Shown here: piece after piece, positions 38,973 to 48,210 of the stretch | How the letters are laid out: each line of letters starts with the position of its first letter | Position numbering within the stretch: position 1 is the stretch's first letter | From: Planctomycetaceae bacterium | GTDB lineage: Bacteria; Planctomycetota; Planctomycetia; Planctomycetales; Planctomycetaceae | Assembly (NCBI GenBank): GCA_021732995.1 | Contig: JAKFWA010000025.1 | Coordinates: 117,736-181,735 of the forward strand | DNA: 64,000 nucleotides | Reading direction: 5' to 3' | Translations under genes and position numbers: made by a program | The notes under the pieces: generated by a model | The model's input: only the letters and a program-made list of their open reading frames with translations | Told to the model about the DNA's origin: nothing | Database searches by the model: none

Positions 38973-41900
38973 TCATGGGCGACTCATTGGAAAGTCTCTG
39001 ACGCTGGTAGGCTTGCCGGTAACCGGATTCTGCTGGCCCTTGCTGAGCTCGCGGACTCGTTTAGTGACGTAGGCGTCGAGCGAGGTCAAATAGACCGCTC
39101 CGTCCTTAGTCTTCTCGGCCTGCCCCTTCAGGCCCTCCAGCAACGCAACCGTGAACAATCCATGACGATGCTCGTTGCTCTCCTGAGCCAACTCATTGCC
39201 GAGTGCCGAGCACATCATGACCAGACCGTTCTCCTCGGCAGTCAGATCTCGAATGAGCTGATCCGTCAAGCCGCCCACGCCGCGAGTTTTCCCTTTGCCG
39301 ATCTCGCCTGAGTGGCAAGCATCCAACATCAGCGTGAGGCGGCCAGGGACGCCCATGAGCTGCCGTTTCAAGACATCCGCGTCAATCGCCGAGCCAGCCA
39401 GATTGTTTTCCTCGAAATCGACCGGCAGAAAGTACAACGTCCCGTCTTTATCCTTTTCGCCATGACCTGCGAAGAACACCACGCCGACGGACTTCTGAGT
39501 CATTTTCTCGCGTAGCCACTGCATTCCGGAGAAGAACCCCTTGCGGTCGGCTTGCTCATCCAGGATGGCTTTCACTTCCAGATTCTTGAACAGACCGCGG
39601 CTGTATTGATCGAACGATTTGGCGATCGCGTCCGCATCTGCCGCCGCATAGTCCAGCTTGCGAGTTCCCGGATACTTCGAGATCCCAATCGACAGCACAT
39701 ACAGTGAAGGTAGCTCGACGGATGCCAGATCGGAGGGAGTCCCGGTGTCTCCACCGACGTATCGAACCTCAAGCTCTTCTGAGGCTCCTTGCACGTACTC
39801 GGTATCAGCGAGCACTTTCAACGTGTGGCGACCAGGATCCAGCTCAATGTTCCAGGCTGCGGATACCAGTCCCAACTTTGGCTCGGCGATTTTGTGAATG
39901 CCGTTCTGACCGCCAAATGGCCGACCGTCCAACAGCAGTCGCAACGACTTGATGGGATGCTCACCGCGCGTCTCAGCTTCGACACGAACATCGACCGAGG
40001 ACTGCTTCAGTTCTGCAGCCAAGGCAGGCGACGTAATTCGCACCTTGGGAGGGATGCTTTTGGTGATGTCCACCTTTGGCGTCAGTCGAGTCCCGCGCGT
40101 CAAGCTAGCCAGCAGGCCCGGCTGATAGAACTTCTGCTGATACCGTTCGAGCGGCACGAACTCCAGAGTGCCGGAAATCCGATACGCCAGATACCGAGGC
40201 CCATCGACCGAACCGTCGAACAATCCTTCGGGAGTCACGACCAGCCAGTCGTTCTCTTTGAAAGTCATCAGCTTGCAGAGTTCTTTACCGCTGGCCACAT
40301 CCCAGAGTCGTGTCGTCCCGTCAGCCGAGGCCGTCCACATCTGAGTTTCCTTGTCGCCAAAAGCGATCTTTGAAATGGAATCGCTATGGCCGCGAAACGA
40401 TTTGATGAGCCGCCCGGTTTGGGTCTCCCACAGAATGAGCAATCCGTCAGTGCCACCTGTGATGAAACGCTTTCCATCCGAAAGGAATCTCGCTGTTGAA
40501 ATCAGACTCGTATGCCCATCCAATCGGTGAATAGGCTTCTGCGCAAAAATGTCCCAGACCAAGACATGCACGACTTCATTGGCTGCACCGGCCGGGGAAG
40601 CTCGGACCTCTCGATTGCCCTCGTAGATGCCGCCTTTGTAGTCGGTCACTAAGAGCCGCGAGTCCGGTGAAAGCGCGATAACACCCGAGTTCTCACTAAA
40701 CGATGGCAGGGACGTTTCACGAACAGCTTTCATGTTGGCTGTGGTCCAAAGTTGTGCCTTAGACCCATGCAACCCCATTGTGACCAACGAGGCTCCGTCA
40801 TGTGATAGTGCGATTGTTGACGACACGTCACTTCCCCCTACCGAGCGCGACGGAGTCAACGTTTGCTGTGCAGGGTCAAACACATCAAGTTTCAATTCCA
40901 ATGTACCAGAGGCCAGGAATAAGGGGGTTCGGTCATTGGAAAAAACGAATCGAGGACTTTCGTGCCTTGTGTTAATCGCACGCTTCGTGCCCGATTCGAT
41001 TAACCATCTATTCAAGACAGCGGTCGGAATACGATCCTCCCAGTCGCTCGGATCTCTGGATCGAGATGTCGTAAACAGCGTGGTTCCATCGCGGGACAAT
41101 GCAACAGACACTCCCGCAACCGCACGCGTCCTTTTCCCGACTGCGAGATCCCACACACTGGCTGTCTGTTGTGGACTCGCTGTGCCAATGGCGAGCAACG
41201 GTCCCAAAAGGTCAAGGTCGGTGACGGGGGCAATTCCAGATTCAATGGTCCTTCGCCGAGATTTCGATTCAACGTCGTAGACGATGGCCGATCGCCCCCC
41301 GGCTGTTGCCACAAACCTTCCATCGGGGGTCAGAGAGACCGAGTCAATCCCTGACATCCAACCAGGAGCGATGGGGTGCGAATGCTTCTCAAATTTCATG
41401 ACAATTGATTTCGGCCCGAATGTTCTCAAGTACGGGCCCTCTCGGTCTGAGTCGTAGTACATTCGGTCATTCACAGCGTAAGCGCTGGAGCTATCAGAAA
41501 ACCGGCGAGTGGCAATTCGTTTGCCATCCTCTGAAATGGTGACAGGGCTGTTCACATCCTTGGACTGAAGGATTTCCCCTGAGCTGCTCGCCCACAAAAT
41601 GGCTTTCCGACCATCCGAAGTGAGCGACGACTTACCATCCGATGAAAACTCACAATGCCTGACAACATCGTCATGTCCCTTGAGAATGTGCCGCTTTTCT
41701 CCAGTTAAAGTGTCCCAAATGATGGCTGTATGGTCTTCGGATCCAGTCAATAACTGCTGTCCATCGTGACTGATCGAAACCGTCCAAACGCCGGCTCTGT
41801 GTCCGACGAATTCGCGCAGCTTCGTCCCCGTTGCGACATCCCATAACATGGCTGTGAAATCGCGTCCGCAGGTCGCCAACAGTGCTCCGTTGGACGAGAT

Positions 41901-42038
41901 GCTGACGCAGGAAATTTGTTTAGAATGTCCTTTCTGAATCACAGGTTCCAGAGCTTGCTGCGCATGAAGACTGACAGTCATGCCGACACTTAGAAGACTG
42001 ATTGTCCCCACGATTCTGGCAAATCTCATGAACTGCAT
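38973..42038 (-). CDS. secreted WD40-caspase protein, copy 6 (divergent)
   Basis: A 1,021-residue protein starting at ATG 42038 behind GGAG. The signal peptide ends SLHAQQA; about 60 residues in, the WD40 repeats begin (GHSKQISCVSISSNG). The WD40 part differs most from the other copies and the WTPEGYY module reads VTPEGLFDGSVDGPRYLAYR instead. The caspase domain keeps His (FAGHGE) and Cys (DACHSG), but the following EF-hand-like loop has lost its acidic residues (EKTKDGAVYLTS). It probably belongs to an older lineage of the family than copies 1-5 and 7. Confidence 0.9.
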   Translation of the reverse strand: MQFMRFARIVGTISLLSVGMTVSLHAQQALEPVIQKGHSKQISCVSISSNGALLATCGRDFTAMLWDVATGTKLREFVGHRAGVWTVSISHDGQQLLTGSEDHTAIIWDTLTGEKRHILKGHDDVVRHCEFSSDGKSSLTSDGRKAILWASSSGEILQSKDVNSPVTISEDGKRIATRRFSDSSSAYAVNDRMYYDSDREGPYLRTFGPKSIVMKFEKHSHPIAPGWMSGIDSVSLTPDGRFVATAGGRSAIVYDVESKSRRRTIESGIAPVTDLDLLGPLLAIGTASPQQTASVWDLAVGKRTRAVAGVSVALSRDGTTLFTTSRSRDPSDWEDRIPTAVLNRWLIESGTKRAINTRHESPRFVFSNDRTPLFLASGTLELKLDVFDPAQQTLTPSRSVGGSDVSSTIALSHDGASLVTMGLHGSKAQLWTTANMKAVRETSLPSFSENSGVIALSPDSRLLVTDYKGGIYEGNREVRASPAGAANEVVHVLVWDIFAQKPIHRLDGHTSLISTARFLSDGKRFITGGTDGLLILWETQTGRLIKSFRGHSDSISKIAFGDKETQMWTASADGTTRLWDVASGKELCKLMTFKENDWLVVTPEGLFDGSVDGPRYLAYRISGTLEFVPLERYQQKFYQPGLLASLTRGTRLTPKVDITKSIPPKVRITSPALAAELKQSSVDVRVEAETRGEHPIKSLRLLLDGRPFGGQNGIHKIAEPKLGLVSAAWNIELDPGRHTLKVLADTEYVQGASEELEVRYVGGDTGTPSDLASVELPSLYVLSIGISKYPGTRKLDYAAADADAIAKSFDQYSRGLFKNLEVKAILDEQADRKGFFSGMQWLREKMTQKSVGVVFFAGHGEKDKDGTLYFLPVDFEENNLAGSAIDADVLKRQLMGVPGRLTLMLDACHSGEIGKGKTRGVGGLTDQLIRDLTAEENGLVMMCSALGNELAQESNEHRHGLFTVALLEGLKGQAEKTKDGAVYLTSLDAYVTKRVRELSKGQQNPVTGKPTSVRDFPMSRP

Positions 42039-42165
42039 GATGTGATCTCCGCGCTGGCCCGAAACTCTTGATGGCTTGATGGAAAACTCGGAACGCTTAT
42101 GGGTAGTGCGACTCGCTGACTCGGGGCAGGCGAGCGGTGCATGTAAATCCTCCATGGTTCCATTG

Positions 42166-45105
42166 TCACGGCTTGGCCAATGGGAATGAGCGAATGCTGC
42201 CGGGCTTGGCGGTGACGGGGTGCTGTTGGCCCTTGGTCAGTTCCTTCACGCGATCAGTGACGTAGGTATCAAGTTCATTCAGATAGACAACGCCATCTTT
42301 GTTGAAGTCAGCTTTGCCGGAGAGCCCTTCAATAATTGAGAGTGTGAACGAGCCTTGGCGGTGTTCGTTGTTCTCCAGCGAAAACTCGCGACCGGTGGAT
42401 GAGCACATCGCGATAACGCCGTTCTCGTCAGTCACCAGATCGCGGACGAGGTCATCAGTGAGTGAGGTTGAACCCGCGCGACGTTTTCCCGTCGTGCTAC
42501 CCGCAGCACCCGCCGAGTGGCAGGCATCAAAGATGGTGATCAGCTTGCCGGGGATGCCGCTCAGCACCCGCTTCACTTGATCCGCAGGCACCGCGGAACT
42601 GACCAGGTCTTGGGTGTCCGCATCGACCGGCAGGAAATACAGCGAGCCGTCGTTGTCGAGTTCTCCATGGCCCGCAAAGAAGAAGATGCCGTAGTCGTTC
42701 TGAGTCATCTGGCCGCGCAGCCAGGATAGTCCCTTCAGCACTCCGGCACGCGTGGCGGTCGCGTCCGTAATTGTCTGCACTTCGATGTCGCGGAATAGCG
42801 ACTTGCTGTGCGACTTCATTGCTGAGGCCAGGGCCTGTGCATCCTTCGCGGCGTAATTCAGCTTCAGCTCTCCGGGATATTCGCTGATACCGATCGCAAC
42901 AATGTACAGCTTCGGCAGTTGGACAGGCTCCGACTCGCCACCGACGTAGACCACTTCAATGTCTTCGGACACACCCTGGCTGACCGCGCTATCGGCCAGT
43001 ACCTTCAGCTTGTGCCTGCCGGGTTCGAGGTCCACCTGCCAAACCTTCTCGACAGCACCGAGTTTGGGATCGGCGATGGTCTGCACGCCCTTAAGACCTT
43101 GATAGGGCCGACCGTCGAGCAGCAGTCGCAACGAAGTGACTGGGTTCGCACCAGTGCTGGTTGCGGTGGCTCGAACTTCGAGCGTGCTGCGTGAAGCGCT
43201 ATAGCCAGCCTTCGGTGAGGTGATCTTGATACTCGGAGGCAGTACCGCCGCAGCCTCCGTCTTGACCGTCATGCGACCGCGAGCTTTATCAGCTTCTTCC
43301 AATGCAGCTTTGACACTGCCCGTCGTCAGAAGCAACTTGATCACATCCGGTCGATAAAGCGTCGCACGGAATTGGCTGGCTGGGTAGAACGAAGCCAGTT
43401 CGTCCGGCCCATTATTGACGTGCCAGCCCATCAGTCGCTCACCGCCAGGCGATGTGGCGTAATAGCCTTCCGGCGTCCATACAACCCATTCCTCACCCGC
43501 AAAGAACAGCGACAGCAGCGGCAGTTCTTCGTCCGGTTTCCAGATTCGGAGTTGGCTGCCTGCGGTCAAGAGGTAGCGGTTTCCCGGCGACGTGGACACG
43601 GAGTGAATCTTGCCGTCGCCACCCTGAAATCGACGAATCAGTTTCCCAGTACGAGCCTCAAAAAGCATCAGCGCCGACACATCCCCCACGGCGATCTTGT
43701 CATTGGGAAGAAACGTGTAGTTGTTTCCGTACCCGGCATCAGACAGCTTGCAGAGCTCCTTACCACCGTCGCGAATGACAGTGTTGACGTAGGCGTTTTC
43801 GAGGATCTTGTGGACGGTCATGCGTCCGGGAGGAGGCGTGAATCGAACGAAGGTATTGTCCGGCGGTCCCGCAAACTCCAGGCGTGAAAGATTGAATGTC
43901 CGCTCCAGTGGATGCGGAGCATTCATCACGGCTTCGCGCGCGGTAGCACTCACCGCTGTAGTGGTGTCTGTTGAGGAATGAGCTGTCGTTCCCCAAGCGA
44001 TCGTCTGACCGTCAGGTCCCCAGGCCACACCGCGATTCGGTTCTCCCGGAGTTCCGAAGCGACGCACCAATTCGCCGTTGGCCGTCTTCCATAACCACAG
44101 GTCGCCAATTCCACCCGTCACCGCCAGAGTTCCATCAGGCGAGAAGGCCACCGCGTTCACGAACTGCCCGTAGGGCAAACGGCGGAAAGTGGTCAGCGTG
44201 CGCCCGGTCATCGTATCCAGAATGCCGCACTCCTGGCCTGTGAAGATCACCTTCTCGCCATCGCGACTGAACCGCACCTTTCTCAGGATATCAAGTTGTC
44301 GAGCGGCCCGAATATGCTTGCCGCTCGGCGACCAGAGATGAACTTGGGCATCAAATCCCCCTGTCACCAAGAGTTTTCCGTCCATGCTCCAATCAGCACC
44401 AGTGACGGCGTACAAACGCTGGCCCTCTGCGTCGCGGAGCACGGTTTCGGCGTTGCCGGTTTCCAAGTTCCAAATGCGTGCCGAGTTATCCATCGAAGCC
44501 GTGAGCAGGCGATTGCCACCAGGGGAAAATGCGGCGGCTGTGACTGTCTGATTGTGACCTCGCAGGGTCGGCCCCCAGTCATTCGACGAAAGCCGATAAA
44601 CTCGCACAGTGCCATCAGTACTCCCGGTCGCCACACTCTTCCCATCGCGAGAATACGCCAACGTGGAAAAGCCTTCGGATTGCACTTTCTGACTACGAGT
44701 GACTCGACCAGACCGCAGGTCCACCAGGTAGATGCAATATTCGGTCTTGCTGTTACCTGAAGGTGGCATCGGCCAGCCGAGGGCGAGGACTTGCCCATCA
44801 GGAGCAAGTGCCGTGGCGCCTGTAGCACCGGGATAGATTGGTAGCCGCATCGTGCGAAGTATGTCTCCCGACGAGACGTCCCAGACGCGGATAGTCTTGT
44901 TGCCCCACGAGACCAGTTGCCGACCGTCCGGAGTGAACGCGACCATTTGCAGCATGTGGATATGCCCGCCCGGGTCGAGTATCAGAGTCGGCTTCTCCTG
45001 AGCTTGAGTGTTCGCTGTTAGGCTCAACAGGATCAGAAGCCACGCCAGGCGAGCGGGGGATGTCAATCTCCCGAGTCGGTTCACCAAGGTGCGTTCGTTA
45101 TTCAT
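42166..45105 (-). CDS. secreted WD40-caspase protein, copy 5
   Basis: A 979-residue protein whose ATG (45105) was chosen over an upstream ATG at 45162 because the signal peptide begins there. The n-region of that signal (RTLVNRLGRLTSPARLAW) is encoded by a hairpin repeat. WD40 repeats, the WTPEGYYATSPGGE module, a beta-sandwich-like region and a caspase domain follow, with His near residue 813 (FAGHGE) and Cys near 862 (DACHSAG), and an EF-hand-like DFNKDGVVYLNE. It is adjacent to copy 4 with a 92-base gap. Confidence 0.9.
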   Translation of the reverse strand: MNNERTLVNRLGRLTSPARLAWLLILLSLTANTQAQEKPTLILDPGGHIHMLQMVAFTPDGRQLVSWGNKTIRVWDVSSGDILRTMRLPIYPGATGATALAPDGQVLALGWPMPPSGNSKTEYCIYLVDLRSGRVTRSQKVQSEGFSTLAYSRDGKSVATGSTDGTVRVYRLSSNDWGPTLRGHNQTVTAAAFSPGGNRLLTASMDNSARIWNLETGNAETVLRDAEGQRLYAVTGADWSMDGKLLVTGGFDAQVHLWSPSGKHIRAARQLDILRKVRFSRDGEKVIFTGQECGILDTMTGRTLTTFRRLPYGQFVNAVAFSPDGTLAVTGGIGDLWLWKTANGELVRRFGTPGEPNRGVAWGPDGQTIAWGTTAHSSTDTTTAVSATAREAVMNAPHPLERTFNLSRLEFAGPPDNTFVRFTPPPGRMTVHKILENAYVNTVIRDGGKELCKLSDAGYGNNYTFLPNDKIAVGDVSALMLFEARTGKLIRRFQGGDGKIHSVSTSPGNRYLLTAGSQLRIWKPDEELPLLSLFFAGEEWVVWTPEGYYATSPGGERLMGWHVNNGPDELASFYPASQFRATLYRPDVIKLLLTTGSVKAALEEADKARGRMTVKTEAAAVLPPSIKITSPKAGYSASRSTLEVRATATSTGANPVTSLRLLLDGRPYQGLKGVQTIADPKLGAVEKVWQVDLEPGRHKLKVLADSAVSQGVSEDIEVVYVGGESEPVQLPKLYIVAIGISEYPGELKLNYAAKDAQALASAMKSHSKSLFRDIEVQTITDATATRAGVLKGLSWLRGQMTQNDYGIFFFAGHGELDNDGSLYFLPVDADTQDLVSSAVPADQVKRVLSGIPGKLITIFDACHSAGAAGSTTGKRRAGSTSLTDDLVRDLVTDENGVIAMCSSTGREFSLENNEHRQGSFTLSIIEGLSGKADFNKDGVVYLNELDTYVTDRVKELTKGQQHPVTAKPGSIRSFPLAKP

Positions 45106-45193
45106 GATTCCGTCTGCTAATTGTGGATTACTTACTAAGATCTGAATGCCGTTGAGACTCATGACCTCGGGGGACTGACATCCCCCGCTCGCC
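45048..45193. repeat. inverted repeat around the copy 5 start
   Basis: GGCGAGCGGGGGATGTCA (45048-45065) pairs exactly with TGACATCCCCCGCTCGCC (45176-45193). The left arm is coding, within the signal peptide of copy 5; the right arm lies just before the copy 4 stop at 45198. The same arrangement occurs at the next boundary. Confidence 0.85.
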
Positions 45194-45197
45194 TATG

Positions 45198-48122
45198 TCA
45201 TGGCTTCGCCAATGGAAATGAGCGAATGCTGCCAGGCTTGGCAGTGACCGGATGTTGTTGCCCGCGAGTCAGTTCTTTCACGCGGTCCGTTACATACGTG
45301 TCGAGTTCATTCAGATAGACGACGCCGTCTTTATTGAAGTCGGCTTTGCCTGAAAGACCTTCGATAATTGATAGCGTAAACGTCCCTTGGCGGAACTGAT
45401 TGTTCTCCAGCGAGAACTCGCGACCAGTCGACGAGCACATGGCGACGACGCCGTTTTCATCAGTCACCAAATCGCGGACTAAGTCGTCGGTCAGCGAGCC
45501 TTGGGCGGCTCGACGCTTGCCTGCGTTACTGCCAGCAATGCTCGCGGAATGACAGGCATCAAGAATCGTGATCACCTTGCCGGGGATGCCGCTTAAGACT
45601 CGTTTCACTTGATCGGCCGGAACTGCGGAACTCACCAGGTCTGTTGTGTCAGCATCAATCGACAGAAAATAGAGCGACCCGTCGTTATCCAATTCACCGT
45701 GACCCGCGAAGAAGAAGATGCCGTAGTCACTTTGTGTCATCTGTCCGCGCAGCCAGGACAACCCCTTCAAGATGCCCGCGCGAGTCGCCTTCGCGTCCGT
45801 GATCGTCTGAACTTCGATGTCTCGGAACAATGGCTTGCAGTGAGACTTCAAGGCACTGGCCAATGCCTCGGCGTCCTTCGTGGCGTAGTTCAGTTTCAGG
45901 TCACCGGGATAGTCCGTGATTCCGACTGCGACCACATAGAGTTTGGGTAAGCGCGGCGTTTCGGCTTGGCCGCCGACATACAAGACATCGACTTCATCAG
46001 AGACGCCTTGGCTGACCGAACTGTCGGCCAGCACTTTCAGTTTGTGTTTGCCCGGCTCAAGCTCAACTTGCCATGTTTTGGTGACCTCACCCAGCTTCGG
46101 TTCCGTAACAGCTTGAACACCCTTCTGTCCCTGGTACGGTCGGCCGTCTACCAAGAGCCGCAGAGCTGTCACGGGATGTGCTCCCACGCTGGTCGCTGAC
46201 GCCCGAACTTCCACCGTATTCTGTGGAGCATTATGGCCCGACGTCGGCGACGTGATGCGAACTTTCGGCGGTAGCACTTCCGTAATCGCCGCCTTCTCGG
46301 TCATACGACCACGAGCTTTGTCAGCTGCCTCGAGAGCTCGTGCGACGTTACCCGTCTTCAGCAGCAACTTGATCACATCAGGCCGATAGTACGTCGAGCG
46401 GAACTGGCTGGCGGGGTAGAACGAAGCCCACTGATCCGCTCCGTTGTTGACGTGCCAACCCATCAGCTTCTCTCCACCGGGTGACGCGGCGTAGTAGCCT
46501 TCCGGCGTCCAGGCAATCCAGTCGTTATTGGCAAAGAAGAGCGATAGCAACGGCTCATCCTGGTCGACACTCCACACGCGAACCGTCTGATCTCCCGCTG
46601 ATGACAACAGGTAACGACCATCTGCTGATGGCGCGACGGAATTGATGACACTGGTGTGTCCGACCAGTTTTCGAATCAACTTGCCAGTGCGAGGATCAAA
46701 CAACTCCATGCCGTTAAACCCTGCGATCATGAGCAGACCACCCGGCAGGAATGTGGCTGTATTCGAATGCCCGGTCTGCAAGGTATGCAGCGTCTGGTTG
46801 CCTTCTTTCACCTCGACCCAGCCATTGTTGTTGTTGCGGTTGAGACTCAGTGACCCCAGTGTCGACTTCAACCTCAGAAAGCTGGCATCCGGGACGGAGC
46901 CGAGATCGAGTTCGGCGACGCTGAATGAGTGTTCGAGAGGATGCAGTACATACAGGCTGTCTGGTTGGTTGATCTCAAAATTACGACGGGTGTTTCCCCA
47001 CCCGATCCGAGTTCCATCCGCACTCCAACCGACTCCCCAAGTTGTTAGTCCCGGACCTTTCAGGCGATGTACTGGAGCGCCATTTGCCGTTCTCCACACA
47101 TACAGTTCTTCACCACCGCGACCACCAACAGCCGCCAGCGTTTCATCCGGAGAGAATGCGGCCGACCAGGCAAACTCACTCATCGGCGAACATTGGGATT
47201 GATGGAACCCACGCTTCAGATCAAAGAGATAACCGCCGTGAGTACCCGCATAGAGCAGCGAATTAGAGTCCTTGGCAAATCGAATGGAACGGCCGGTCGG
47301 AGATGAGGGGAGTTTCTTGAGTAAGGTGCCGTCCGGATTCCAGATACGAATGGGCGTTCCCAGACTCCCAGTCGCGATACTGCGACCATCAGGGCTCCAG
47401 GCGACTGCGCTCATTGAGTAAATGCGTTCTTCCTGATCCCGCAGAATCGCTTCCGTTTGCCCGGTTGCAAGCGACCAGACGCGAGCGGTCTCATCACTCG
47501 ATGCCGTAACAACACGGCGACTGTCCGGCGAGAATGCGACGCCGGCAATAGCAGCTCGATGCTCAAGGAGGACGCGTTCGATTTTGCCACTGGAGACGTT
47601 CCAGATGCGCGTCACGGCATCCTTCGTGCCCGACGCCAATAACTTTCCATCCGGCGAGAATGCAAGGTTGTAAATCTGACTTTTGTCGGCTTTGAGCTGT
47701 TGTCGGATACGACCTTCAGGCAGCGTGATCAGAGCGATCCAGTTATCGCCACTGGGGCCGTACATCGAAGCCGCCAGCAAGCTTCCATCCGGGGAAAGAG
47801 CCTGCTTACCGGAGTTCCTTTCGGCGTAGATCGGCAGTCGCAGGATCCGAGTGGGCGTGCCGGATTTCACATCCCAGAAACGGATGGTGTGATCGTTGGA
47901 AGTCGATATCAATTCGCTTCCATCAGCCGTAAATGCCAATCCATGAATATCTGACGAGTGACCGCCCGAGTTAATCACCAGCACGGGCTTATCCGGCTTG
48001 TTCTGAGCAAAACAGCCGCTCTGCTCAAATCCGCCGAGAACAATCAGAAACCACAGCCAAACCAGGCGAGCGGGGGATGCCAATCCCCCGAGTCGGTCTA
48101 CCAAGGTGCGTTTGATATTCAT
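45198..48122 (-). CDS. secreted WD40-caspase protein, copy 4
   Basis: A 974-residue protein starting at ATG 48122. The signal peptide n-region RTLVDRLGGLASPARLVW is repeat-encoded; the mature protein starts around FAQNKPDK. About ten WD40 repeats, the WTPEGYYAASPGGE module, a beta-sandwich-like region and a caspase domain follow (FAGHGE, DACHSAS), then DFNKDGVVYLNE. The protein is closest to copy 5 in order and overall plan. A short intergenic gap with an inverted hairpin separates it from copy 3. Confidence 0.9.
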   Translation of the reverse strand: MNIKRTLVDRLGGLASPARLVWLWFLIVLGGFEQSGCFAQNKPDKPVLVINSGGHSSDIHGLAFTADGSELISTSNDHTIRFWDVKSGTPTRILRLPIYAERNSGKQALSPDGSLLAASMYGPSGDNWIALITLPEGRIRQQLKADKSQIYNLAFSPDGKLLASGTKDAVTRIWNVSSGKIERVLLEHRAAIAGVAFSPDSRRVVTASSDETARVWSLATGQTEAILRDQEERIYSMSAVAWSPDGRSIATGSLGTPIRIWNPDGTLLKKLPSSPTGRSIRFAKDSNSLLYAGTHGGYLFDLKRGFHQSQCSPMSEFAWSAAFSPDETLAAVGGRGGEELYVWRTANGAPVHRLKGPGLTTWGVGWSADGTRIGWGNTRRNFEINQPDSLYVLHPLEHSFSVAELDLGSVPDASFLRLKSTLGSLSLNRNNNNGWVEVKEGNQTLHTLQTGHSNTATFLPGGLLMIAGFNGMELFDPRTGKLIRKLVGHTSVINSVAPSADGRYLLSSAGDQTVRVWSVDQDEPLLSLFFANNDWIAWTPEGYYAASPGGEKLMGWHVNNGADQWASFYPASQFRSTYYRPDVIKLLLKTGNVARALEAADKARGRMTEKAAITEVLPPKVRITSPTSGHNAPQNTVEVRASATSVGAHPVTALRLLVDGRPYQGQKGVQAVTEPKLGEVTKTWQVELEPGKHKLKVLADSSVSQGVSDEVDVLYVGGQAETPRLPKLYVVAVGITDYPGDLKLNYATKDAEALASALKSHCKPLFRDIEVQTITDAKATRAGILKGLSWLRGQMTQSDYGIFFFAGHGELDNDGSLYFLSIDADTTDLVSSAVPADQVKRVLSGIPGKVITILDACHSASIAGSNAGKRRAAQGSLTDDLVRDLVTDENGVVAMCSSTGREFSLENNQFRQGTFTLSIIEGLSGKADFNKDGVVYLNELDTYVTDRVKELTRGQQHPVTAKPGSIRSFPLAKP

Positions 48123-48206
48123 GATGCCGTCCGCGAGTCGGGGATGGTTTGAACGAGAATTCTGTCTATATACCGAGACTCGAGGGACTCACGTCCCCCG
48201 CTCGCC
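48065..48206. repeat. inverted repeat around the copy 4 start
   Basis: GGCGAGCGGGGGATG (48065-48079) pairs with CGTCCCCCGCTCGCC (48192-48206) except for one base. The left arm is coding within the copy 4 signal peptide; the right arm lies just before the copy 3 stop. Confidence 0.8.
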
Positions 48207-48210
48207 TGTG